A stretch of DNA of 64,000 bases from Isoetes taiwanensis. Lineage: Eukaryota > Streptophyta > Lycopodiopsida > Isoetales > Isoetaceae. Below, in pieces: positions 21,888 to 31,826 of the stretch; within the stretch, counting starts at the first letter, position 1, and the number at the start of each line of letters is the position of its first letter. Position numbers and translations under genes: made by a program. The notes beneath the pieces were generated by a model that ran no database searches, was not told the origin of the DNA, and saw only the letters and a program-made list of their open reading frames with translations. The stretch covers positions 2,238,789 through 2,302,788 of the forward strand of contig JAJEKV010000079.1 of NCBI GenBank assembly GCA_021234155.1, in the 5' to 3' direction.

Positions 21888-23134
21888 CTATGAGTCCAAA
21901 GGATATAGAGCAGCGGTTTGTATTCTTCGCAATGCAACCCCGATCCGCTCCTTTAAGCCCTCATCATTCTGATCTATGCCTTTATTGACATGGTCAATGG
22001 TTGCAACAACTCCATCAACTATTCTGATAATCATTTGCTCTTTGCTCATCAAGCTTCACGTCATCAAATAAAGATGCAAGTAATGAATGTACAATTTTGA
22101 TTTCATCCTTTTCCAGCGTTGCTTCCTTTGATATATGGCCATTTGAGACCATGCCATATTATAATGAGTGGGAATCAAGTTTCAAAATCATTGCAATGAT
22201 AGAATCGGCAACCATGTAAACTTCTTCGGATTCCGAAACCCGGTGTAAGATAATATAGTCTGTTCCTTCATGGACAATTGTAACTTTGTCATGGATCCCG
22301 AGAGAAGGAAACTTCGGACTTCAACATGGTTTCCACGCTTTCATACATCTGTTGTAGCTTTGTGGTCGTAGCACGATAAGTGCTCCCTTGTAGGGTCTTG
22401 ATTCTTGGTTCCTCAGGAGCCATCAGCTGATAAGTGAATCCTTTCTTCACAAATGGGTCACCTTCTTTAGGAGTCTTTTTCCGCCCGACTTACCAACAAA
22501 CTTTTGCAATCTTTTCTCCCTTAAAGAACATCTCAACTGTTTGGCAGTTTTTGGGCGACAGTGCAAACTGTGTTAGCAATTTCGCCTTCAGACGACCCAT
22601 TTCATTTGCCTCTCCATGCACAAGTATGATGTTTGGAGATCAGTTCATTTAGAAAAGCACTGGTCTGAGAAAAATCAGCATGTGCAGAAAAGGATATATA
22701 GTGCACATGCATATGAAGTGGTACAACCAGGCCATTCATCAACGTCACCTCCTTTGGCTCATTGATTATCGTCTTTTCTAGTGTCCCTTCAACAACATAA
22801 CCAGGAATTACACATGAATTCTTTTTATCCTGACACCACCAATCAAATAGTTGCCGAGATAATCCACTTTGTAGACCTCCAGGACTTGCCATCACCACTG
22901 ATGGGCCCACGTCCTCAAATTGTTCTATACTTTTAAGCGGTGATATGTGCTTGAATTCGAATGGGTTAGAAACATTTAACTGGCTTTTTATCTTATCATT
23001 CATGGCATTTATATAAGTCTGGTAAACAGTCATACATCTTTTAGCCAGCGGTGATGCATAGTAAATGGGTATGTGCTGGAGCTCTGGATGCGCCTCCCAA
23101 TACTCATCAAGAATTAAAAGCAACTCTTGTGCAC

Positions 23135-23668
23135 TGTTGACATTGTCAAATTGTCAACAATTATGACTAAACATGACAAAACATATTTCTGTAATTGTTA
23201 TATTTGACGTGCCTTACTTTAGGGCTAAAACTGAGGGGCAAAAGTATGCTGGTGGGTATCAAAAAAACGCGGCCCCAGCACTTAGATCAGCACCCTAGAT
23301 GTACTATTCTATCATAGTATTCCACTTGTCATTCATTGGAGCTGTTACATATTTCTATTGATTACCTAATTACCATGTGCTAGTACCAGTAACACCCTAA
23401 ACAAGCTGCCATATGGGGTGCTATATGAGTGCTGTCAGCATGCGTCCGGACGCATGCTTTTGATACCCACCAGCATACTTTTGCCCTGAGGGAGTTCTAT
23501 TCTGAGCTCCTGAGGTGAAGGATGCATATAGCGGTGCCCTTTGATTTCGGGCTTGCTAATATATGCATCAGCATGTACTCCATTTATCTAATGCAAGCAG
23601 TTCAGTGTTCACCTTATTGGTTTTCCTGTGCATGTTTTACCTTAATCCATATTTGCAGATGTTTAATA
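23135..23668 (+). repeat. copia 5' LTR (with nested MITE)
   Basis: Starts TGTTGACATTG and ends TTTAATA directly before the PBS. It is 534 bp long because of a 251-bp insertion plus a 4-bp duplication. Removing these gives 279 bp, exactly the 3' LTR length. Confidence 0.95.
23236..23486. mobile_element. 251-bp MITE, 29-bp perfect TIR, 4-bp TSD TGAG
   Basis: TIR GGGCAAAAGTATGCTGGTGG... (29 bp) is perfectly inverted at the other end. TGAG flanks both sides (23232-23235 and 23487-23490). The empty site is preserved in the 3' LTR (ACTGAGGGAG), proving insertion after the copia element. Near the right end is a 22-bp perfect palindrome, AGCATGCGTCC/GGACGCATGCT. No coding. The superfamily is not assignable from a 4-bp TSD and this TIR. 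Confidence 0.93.
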
Positions 23669-23680
23669 TGGTATCAGAGC
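23669..23680 (+). other. copia primer-binding site (tRNA-iMet type)
   Basis: TGGTATCAGAGC directly after the 5' LTR is the standard plant copia PBS, complementary to the initiator tRNA-Met 3' part. Confidence 0.95.
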
Positions 23681-23708
23681 AGTAACCGAACCTGCAAAGC
23701 AGTCCAAG

Positions 23709-25007
23709 ATGAAGATCGAAGCATTGAATCATAATAATGCATATTATTGGTTCTTGAGAGTCCAGACAAAGCTGTGTGAGAAGGGGCTATGGGGGATCGT
23801 CAATGGAGACGAACCAAGGCCAGTTGTTTTGGGAAGAAGCCTAGAGGCACCAACTGCAGCTCAGATCATGAAAGGCGAGAGCAGCAAAGACTTGGATGCC
23901 AAGGTAAACGAAACAGAAAGGCAAGCCCTGGCAAAGTGGATCCAAAAGGATTGGATGGCCAAAAGCAGGATCCTGCGCTACTTGGATGACACGCTCATGC
24001 CACAAATAGCTGAAGCAGAATCTGCAAAAATAGCATGGGAAGAACTTCAAAAGGCTTATAGGAGGAAGCACTTCTCTATTCAGGCAAACCTGTACGCTGT
24101 GGTGTTCAATACTAAGCTCAAGGATGGGATGGGCATGGAAGAATACATAGGGATCATCAGACAAGCATCTAAACAGCTTCAAGGCATGAACAAGGGAATT
24201 GAAGATGATCTCATAGTTGGAGCCCTTCTACCAGGATTGCCAAGTTCCTATAATAATGTCAAAAATATTATAGGATCAGTTGAGCAAGTAGAGTTGGAGT
24301 GGGCATGCCAACAACTTCTTCTTGAAGAAAGGAATCAAAGAGGTGTGAAGAAAAGCTCGTCAAGGGAAATACAGGCTTTGGTCAGTGGCAAAGAAGAAAC
24401 CAGGAAGTGCTTTAATTGCAATAAAATAGGGCACTTGGCCAGAGATTGCCCTGAACCAGACAGGAAGAAGAGAAAAGGAGGAGAAAAGAAAGATGAGACC
24501 AAGAAAAGGACAAAAGATTTTTCAGCACATAAGGCATCAAAAGGAAAATCTACTGACTCGTCCTCTGCAACAGAAAATGAATCTGAAAGCAGTGATTCAT
24601 TTGTATCTGGAGGCAAAGCATTTGTTTGTGTAAAAGAAAGAGGGGATGTTGTTGGCAGCCAAATGTCTCAGAATTTGAAAGAACTGATGTTCATGATGTA
24701 TGCATTGTTGGCTCTCGTGTGGAAAATTTGCAAAGAAGGGCTAAGGACCATTGGGCTATGGATACATGAATGGAGCATCAAAACTGAGTTAAGCCATCAT
24801 GCAAAATGCTTTATTGCACAAATACCACAAGGAGTTTGGTACCTGGATTCAGAAGCAACGGATCATATGACTGCTAACAAGGGCCTTTTTCAAGAGTATC
24901 GAGAAGTAAGCAAGAGATCAGTAAAAATAGGAAAAGGAAGGCTAGATATTGCTGGAAAAGGCACCATTTGTCTGGATCTGCCTACTGGAGGAGTTCAACT
25001 CAAATAA
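23709..25007 (+). CDS. copia Gag plus start of protease
   Basis: 432 codons. The N-terminal Gag (UBN2-type) contains WGIVNGDEPRP, KAYRRKHFSIQANLY and LLPGLPSSYNNV, followed by a CCHC zinc knuckle CFNCNKIGHLARDC around residue 236 and a Lys/Ser-rich linker. Near residue 389 WYLDSEATDHMT marks the aspartic protease: the catalytic DSG is DSE, which should abolish activity. A TAA at 25005 (GGVQLK*) breaks the polyprotein before the GAG-pre-integrase domain. Start chosen at the first ATG after the PBS, 28 bp downstream of it. Confidence 0.9.
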   Translation: MKIEALNHNNAYYWFLRVQTKLCEKGLWGIVNGDEPRPVVLGRSLEAPTAAQIMKGESSKDLDAKVNETERQALAKWIQKDWMAKSRILRYLDDTLMPQIAEAESAKIAWEELQKAYRRKHFSIQANLYAVVFNTKLKDGMGMEEYIGIIRQASKQLQGMNKGIEDDLIVGALLPGLPSSYNNVKNIIGSVEQVELEWACQQLLLEERNQRGVKKSSSREIQALVSGKEETRKCFNCNKIGHLARDCPEPDRKKRKGGEKKDETKKRTKDFSAHKASKGKSTDSSSATENESESSDSFVSGGKAFVCVKERGDVVGSQMSQNLKELMFMMYALLALVWKICKEGLRTIGLWIHEWSIKTELSHHAKCFIAQIPQGVWYLDSEATDHMTANKGLFQEYREVSKRSVKIGKGRLDIAGKGTICLDLPTGGVQLK

Positions 25008-25889
25008 ACCCTGCATGTTCCTAAATTGGAGGCGAATTTGATCTCTATCTCAAAGCTTGATGATGCTGGGATGCATGTATATTTTGGGGGAGGAAAATGT
25101 CTTATCAAAGATAAGGACAAAAATCTGTTGGGTAAAGGAGACAGGGATGGAAACCTTTACAAGCTAAGCTGGTCAAAAACTGCTGCGCTCACAGCCACCA
25201 CCTCTGATCAAAGCCAGTTATGGCATGAAAGGTTGGGACACCCAAATTTTCCCCTCCTGAAGGAGATGTCGAAACAGAAGTTATTGGTTGGACTGCCACC
25301 AATAGCAGCCCTCACCAAACGTTTTCACATGACTGACTTAGGCCCATTGCACTATTTCCTTGGAATCCAAGTCTGCTATGACACTATGCTGCACACCATC
25401 ACCATCCATCAGACCAAGTCCATCCAAAATCTCCTAAATGCCTGCCACATGCAAGCCAGCAAAGGTGTCTTCACCCCTGCCATCCACTCAACCAGCATGC
25501 CTACCAAACCTCATGACCCTACTGATCTTGGCGGACTCAAGTACAGAAGCATTGTTGGCTCGCTTATGCACTTCATGGTATGCACACGTCCTGATATTGC
25601 TCAAGCCACTATCACTCTGAGCCAATACCTTGAAAACCCCCTCCCGGAACATTGGCTTGCTCTCAAACGCCTTCTACGATATTTACATGCCACCTCCACC
25701 ATGGGCATCTGCTACCACAAGACCCCTACCTCCAAACTGATCATTCAAGGATTTGCAGATGCAGACTATGCAGGAGATCTCACTGACAGAAAGTCTAGGA
25801 CAGGCTTCTGTTTCCTTCTGCAAGGGGGAGTAGTATCATGGTGCAGCAGAAAACAGAAGGCTACTGCAGCTTCAACAGAAGTCCACTAA
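25008..25889 (+). pseudogene. copia Pol remnant: GAG-pre-integrase fused to RT C-terminus and RNase H
   Basis: Downstream of the stop the frame resumes (LHVPKLEANLISISKLDDAG). It runs through the GAG-pre-integrase motif LWHERLGHPNFPLLKEMSK, then jumps directly to the late RT segment FHMTDLGPLHYFLGIQV and the RNase H end (FADADYAGDLTDRKSRTGFC, SRKQKATAASTEVH). Integrase (HHCC/DDE) and the RT YVDD core are absent, so about 2 kb of pol was deleted in frame. The element could move only with help in trans. Confidence 0.9.
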
Positions 25890-25991
25890 ATAGTTCTGTT
25901 CAGTTAAGTAGTCAGTTCTGCATTCAAGTTTGTGACACAAGCTGCAGATCAGATAAACAGCAATTACAGAATGGTATATTTTGAGGGGGAG

Positions 25992-26270
25992 TGTTGACAT
26001 TATCAAATTGTCAACAATTGTGACTAAACATGACAAAACATAATTCTGTAATTGTTATATTTGACGTGCCTTACTTTAGGGCTAAAACTGAGGGAGTTCT
26101 ATTCTGAGCTCCTGAGGTGAAGGATGCATATAGCGGTGCCCCTTGATTTCGGGCTTGCTAATATATGCATCAGCATGTACTCCATTTATCTAATGCAAGC
26201 AGTTCAGTGTTCGCCTTATTGGTTTTCCTGTGCATGTTTTACCTTAATCCATATTTGCAGATGTTTAATA
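25992..26270 (+). repeat. copia 3' LTR
   Basis: 279 bp, TGTTGACATTA...TTTAATA, preceded by the purine tract at 25980-25991 and followed by TSD TGCAC. It preserves the empty MITE site. Confidence 0.95.
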
Positions 26271-27548
26271 TGCACGACCCAAAGCGAATGCAGGAATCAA
26301 CACTCTACCACCATGAGATATAGTGTGAGCTACTGTCTCAGTGAAACGCTTCTCACGTACCATCCTAGGCTGATGAATTTGTACCCCATAGGTGGATTCA
26401 ATAATGCAGACATCTGGAGAGAAAGGAGGCAACTCAGCTGCTCGCAAATGACGGTCTTCTTCTCTAGAGTAGTCACCTGTATATAAAACTCGAACACCGG
26501 CGATGTCCACCATAAATATAGCTGCACCAAGCACATGCCCTGCCATGTAACACCAAAAACGTATGCCATTCACCTCCATTGTCCGATGAAAATCTATAAC
26601 CCGAGAAGCGCACACCATTGCACCTTGGTTTTACATTATCCCTCGTAAGTCTTCAAATCTTGAACATAACATTCATCAACGCCAAATGCTCAAAAGTTCG
26701 GGTTATGCACCTCTATTTTGTCCATTGTGCGGTTAATATCCTGTTATTCATAAAGCATATCTTCAACGGACACCTTGCTTATTTTGACAAAATCGGAAAG
26801 AAGCGGTTTATAAATTGCTTTTGTGGCATGTGTCATAAACACTCGCCCCCTAAATGTTGTCTCAAAAACGCATAACAATTGTCTAGAGTAAATGTTTACA
26901 AGTACAAATAGCTTCATAGAAAAAAACAAAAAAAATGCATATACCTTCTCCAAGAAGTAAGGAAGCCGAAGCACAATGATCAAGGTGAAAGTTTGCATTA
27001 AGATTTTTGTTCACCATCACAAACAAGTTACTAAAATGTAGGAAGAAACTTAATACATTTTTTTGTTGCAAGATCAAACCCTTTCGGTCGCACATCCGAT
27101 TAGGAATATTGAATTGTGATATACAATAAAGTATCCAACTAGAAACAACAACCAAACATGCTGCATGATGTGCCATATAGAGTATCCAAGCATTAGGAGC
27201 TTATTGGACTACGATAAAAGTTATAATTTCTGAGACATTAATCTACTTACTGGGTTACAAGGAGCACGTCGATTGTGGAGGGGTCGATTGCATCAAAATA
27301 TGGTAGTGCAGCAATTCCAGAGTATCCAGGGTGTATTCCACAGTCAAACTATGCATGCAAAAAGGAAAGCATAAATACAGAAGATCTGGAAAAATAGCTA
27401 GTGCAATGATATGGTAAATATTTACCAAAACAGTCTTGCCTTTGTAAGTCATATGAACACACGACCTACCCACTTCATTTCCAGCACCGAGGGGCATAAT
27501 GTCGAGCTTATCTCCATCGCCTCTTACCATAGACTCTTTGCGCTTCAT

Positions 27549-27898
27549 TTTCGCAGTAAAACCTAATGTACAAAAACCCTGTTACTGGGAAATATTTGAA
27601 ATAAATGGAAATTTCCTGATCAGTTGAAGAGTATTCTTCATCATTGTCCTCTCTAGGCATTGAAAGTTTTCTGCCGTAATACAAAGCAGATCAATCCGCA
27701 AAAAGAAAAGAAAAAACAGAGTTTAAACCAAAATATCACAATTCAAAACGAAGCACAACTAAACGATCCAAGAAATCCAAATTTGAAGATTGCAGACAGA
27801 TTATGAGGGACCTAGAAAATCAGTTCGATTGCTAATTATCCCCAACGCCGACGTAACTTCGCAATGCTAGCAATGTACATGCTGGAATCAATGTTGTT
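27549..27898 (-). promoter_or_regulatory. 5' flank of CPSF73 pseudogene
   Basis: Presumed leader/promoter of the CPSF73 copy, ending where the hAT-like element inserted (TSD from 27891). No clear TATA box or coding exon is visible. Inferred by position only. Confidence 0.35.
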
Positions 27899-30520
27899 AA
27901 AAAACCCGTTTTTTATTTTTAAAGTACCTTCATAAAAATCCTCACGTTTTTTAAAGGATTTTTATGATTTGGTACGGCCAAAAAAAAAAAAAAAAAAAAA
28001 ACCCTTTTTAAGTCTGATTTACATCAGACCATTAAGACTCCTAAGTCCATTTGGACAAAAAAGCCTTTTAAATGCAGTCCCGAACTAGATACAGGTGATT
28101 TATCCAATTCGGGCCTTGATTTGAGGTATTATGTCAAAAATAATGCAAGATATGATCAGAAGACTAAAGATAGAAAAAACACCACGTTAAGTAGAATAAG
28201 ATAACAATAAGCAAGCATTTTAAGTTTGAAGGCTCATTAGGACAAGAAATTACTTTAATGTTTGCACCTTAAGACGTGGAAAACGCATCATAGTTTGAAC
28301 AAGATGGCTGCTAGAAATTAGATTGAAGTAAGAGGTAAAGATACAAAAATACTGAAGTCATATTATCCAAAGCAGCATGTTCAAATCCAAGTGAAGAAAC
28401 AGTGTTTGCTGGAAGCACAGGTCTGTAAGTCTTGTTCGAGCAAAAAATCCTTTCGCCCAAGCTAGTATGATAAAAACTTCACATGGAGGAACATGCATTC
28501 AATCTAATTATAAAGCATGGAAATTATAACATTTGTTCCCTTGTCTGGCTGGATGAGAATAACCATGTAGTGATCAAATAGCCAGTGTAACCTATACGGC
28601 GCACCCAAGTATCCAACTTGCACTCTTAGTGGAGGTTACATTTATGAAGTTAATCGATGTCTAATATGTATGGCCATCACTCCTAGTAGCCTGCACTTTC
28701 TGAAAAAATAGACAGTGGCTAGTTATCACTCAACTAAATGCGTTAGCAAGTGTCAAAGTGGGATACTTATTCCAGTTTCAATTGCTTGCAAATGCAAAAC
28801 TTTGATAGCACAAAGGACATGAGTAATAGACCAAAATGTTCCCTTAAATAGTTAGTCAAGGTGGGTCCTGTTGACAATCTGCAGTGTGGTTCACGCTTTG
28901 ACAACAAAGATGTTATCCAAAATACTACATAAAAAAAAAAAAAAAAAACCTTTTACATCTGTCAAACAGACTTTTTACCCTCTATGGTCTTTATCAAAGG
29001 CCATTTTAGGTCAATTTGCAGCCTTAGATCAAGTACAGGTGACATCTCAATCTAAGCCTTAAAATGGTTACATTTTTCATCTAAAAAACTTTCAAAAACT
29101 TCCATTAATCATATAATGTATCATTTATACAATAAGTCTCAGATAAAAACAGTAGAAAGGCAAGAGTACACCATTTTAAGAATCATATCTTTCTGTCCAC
29201 AAATATCAGACTTGTTTATGAATTTCCTCCATGCTTTTGAATAGTGCTTAACCAAATACATTGGGAAAACAATCAAGGAGCAAGAAATCCCGTTACCTGC
29301 AGCAAACCATAGGACCGTTAGCCTAAGAAGGGTAAAGCCCTAAGCACTAGCAGGTAAGCATTGGATTTCTTGGGCTCTTCGCCCTTCACCTTGCTTGTTA
29401 ACATCTAAGCAAAGTAGTAAAACTAAAACTAGAACTGCCAATTGCATACAGCAGTCCCATATTCAATAAAACAAGGGTCAGCTCTTATACATCCCTTGCT
29501 CAGCCTTTATTCAATCTTCAAATTCATATTTAACTAGAGAAATACCACATATCTACCCTATTTTATCCTCCTGGCCATAATTTAACTAGCCCCAAAGGTA
29601 TAGATATAGTAGTGGGCTATGCATATATCAAGGCAGAAGATACATATTTACCCTATCTCTTAAATGCAGACAGAGTAGAAACCCAATAAATAGATATGCC
29701 AAATGCAAGCAGCTATCCATTATTCACTGAAATACTGGTCAGAAAATGCACAACCAAAGATCATACATTATTAAATCTTCCGGCACATTTATGATATTTA
29801 AAACCATCCAGCAGTGCCATATAATCTCCTACTGGCTATTATAATTTAACTACCCCATGTGGTTTAACTTCAGCTAGGGGACCAGCAATTATCTAGGCGG
29901 ATGAACCCACTTATTTTCCATATCTATTAACTGAAGGCTTATTCTATAAGTTAAATTCCTTACAGCTAATTACCAAACCAGCTGAACAGATTAGCCACAA
30001 TGGACTCAATTTCAATAGCATAAAATAGCCATAAACCTCCTTTCTAACTATGTCAAACAGATCCATAACCTTACCGACCAAAATGTCTTACTATGTAATT
30101 TATCTTATGTGCTTACCACTTCTTATTGCAATCCATTATTTCATGCAAATATTCCTTAGATCCATCTATGTATCTTGTCCCAGGATCTATGGCAACTCTA
30201 TAGATGGTCTTTCATTTAAATCGATTACAACATCAATGCTGCAAATCAACCTAAAAGGTTCTACATCAGATTTTATACAAATCTACATGATCCACTTATC
30301 TACTTATTAACTCCAATTCTCAATATTCTATTGATCCAGCTTGTATTTCCTGCAGCCCTTCTTATATCCTATTTTTTCACATTCCTTCAATATACTTCAG
30401 TATCCAGTTATCATATATTAGGACACTATTTACCAATAGTCAATAGAACTATAATCCCTTACATTCATGAATCATAGCAACTACTAAATGATTTTCAACA
30501 AACATATCCAAACCTGATTG

Positions 30521-30864
30521 GCTTGTTGATGATTGTCCAAATCTTGGACATGCTTCTTTGCTTTTTTAGAAGGAGGCACATATTTGATGCTGGCTTCTCC
30601 ATCATCTTCATGATCCCCAACAGATTTAGCATTTTCTGCTACTCCTTGTGCCACAATTTCCTGATTAATGCAATGGGAAGACTCTTGAACAGCTTTTACA
30701 ACAGACCCAGAATTATGCACGTTCACTGGTGGATCCGTTGAAGCAGCAGGGATCACAACTTTCTTGTGATATTGGAATAATTTTTTCTTTTGAGTGGATT
30801 TCAATTTCTCCTCCTCAATCTTTCTCCTAGTAGCCATATTCAGATCTCCTTTTTTCCGGCCCAT
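30521..30864 (-). CDS. Exon-like open frame inside hAT element, unknown
   Basis: From ATG 30864: MGRKKGDLNMATRRKIEEEK, a Lys-rich N-terminus with a nuclear-localisation-like KKAKKH further on, ending NHQQANQ at a possible donor (CAG|GTTTGG). About 115 codons. I recognise no family. It could be the first exon of a degenerate transposase or a captured host exon; no continuation is found. Confidence 0.35.
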
Positions 30865-31635
30865 TCACCTTAACCAATGCCCTGTGAGCATATTTCTACT
30901 GAGAAAACATCCGGGAAGAGCAAAAATACTATTCTATTCTCATCTATCTTCATTTTAAATATGAATCCGGAAGTCCTTGCTACCGTCAGTACTCATCTTT
31001 TAGTTCTCCAATATACTAAAACGATCCATCCATGATGTTTTAATCTGTCATAATCAGCTCCGCTGGTAAACTACCGTAACCCTAATTTCATAAGATCTTT
31101 AGGGTTTCTCCTTTTTTAACCAACCTTTGTAACTTTGCTTCAAAACGTATTTTTGTCACAAGACCCTTTAGCCTATTTTTTTTCTTTTGCATTTATAGGT
31201 TTATAAACCTAGTACTTATATGCTGCAGTCTGCACCATGGCTCTTCCAATAAAAGACTAGCCTTAGACAATAACATCAAAAAAATGGATAATAAAAAAAA
31301 TAAAAAAAAAAAAAAAAATGGATAAAAAAAAAAAAAAAAAAAAAAACTGCACATTCTTTGCACTGCTTTATTGGATATATTTGCTACGGTTAAAATGCAT
31401 ATTTTTGCTACAAGTTACAAGACATACTATGCCAATAAGTAAATCAGAAGTTTATGCTGCTACTAGAAACTATTAAGTTCAAGTACAAAGATATCATAGT
31501 TGTTTTGCCATGCAACTCTTAAGAAAGTTCAGAAAAAACATTATTATAGAGGTTAAGAAACATAAGAATTTCATATACAAGGATAAATAAGTTAAGGAAT
31601 ATCATATATTTGGATAAACAAAATCACAGTCTAAG

Positions 31636-31795
31636 GATTTTTAAAGATTTTTAAGGATTTTTAAGGATTTTTAGAGATTTTTAAGGATTTTAAGGATTTT
31701 TAACGTATTTTATATGAAATACGTTTTTAAAGATTTTTTCCAAAAATTTTAAAAATCTTCAAAAAATCTTAAAAAACGTTTTTTAAAGGTACGGA
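31636..31795. repeat. hAT subterminal tandem repeat and hairpin
   Basis: AAGGATTTTTA/AAGATTTTTA is repeated about seven times (31637-31710). A hairpin follows (AACGTATTTTATATGAAATACGTT) and then inverse units (AAAAATCTTCAAAAAATCTT). The left end has fewer related ATTTTTA units. Subterminal repeats are the usual transposase-binding arrays of hAT elements. Confidence 0.7.
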
Positions 31796-31826
31796 TTTTG
31801 ACGTACTTAACAACATTGGCTGGAAT

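Larger units (their letters stand above)
23135..26270 (+). mobile_element. Ty1/copia LTR retrotransposon, internally deleted
   Basis: Complete ends: 5' LTR 23135-23668, 3' LTR 25992-26270, 5-bp target-site duplication TGCAC at 23130-23134 and 26271-26275. The insertion lies inside the CPSF73 coding sequence, between GRA and QELLL. PBS TGGTATCAGAGC follows the 5' LTR and polypurine TTGAGGGGGAG precedes the 3' LTR. Excluding the nested MITE the LTRs are both 279 bp and differ at about five positions (1.8%). The internal region lacks integrase and most of RT, so it is non-autonomous. Confidence 0.95.
21888..27548 (-). pseudogene. CPSF73-I-like: CPSF73-I (CPSF3) pseudogene split by a copia element
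   Basis: CPSF73 is the zinc-dependent endonuclease (metallo-beta-lactamase/beta-CASP) that cleaves pre-mRNA 3' ends. Exons on the minus strand are 27548-27426 (DIMPLGAGNEVGRSCV), 27348-27251 ([20 protein letters not shown]), about 26987-26945 (FHLDHCAS, zinc motif), about 26873-26712 ([15 protein letters not shown]), then 26605-26276 ([30 protein letters not shown]). Coding continues at 23134-21888 ([35 protein letters not shown]) to a C-terminus ending LKERIGVALRRIQ, stop 21888. It is dead: an extra G after FHLDHCAS, a lost acceptor AG before that exon, TAA within LYE*QDIN, a 2-bp loss after FLNELI, further breaks downstream, and the 3.1-kb insertion. A functional paralogue must exist elsewhere. 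Confidence 0.93.
27899..31818. mobile_element. 3.9-kb hAT-like non-autonomous DNA transposon
   Basis: 12-bp terminal inverted repeats CAATGTTGTTAA...TTAACAACATTG are flanked by an 8-bp direct duplication, GCTGGAAT (27891-27898 and 31819-31826), the hAT hallmark. No transposase (hATC dimerisation domain or BED finger) is visible. The interior has two diverged copies of one block (about 27990-28110 and 28940-29060; A-run, then CTTTT...TCTG, GTCCATTT, TACAGGTGA) and an exon-like frame at 30521-30864. Subterminal repeats lie at the right end. Confidence 0.85.
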
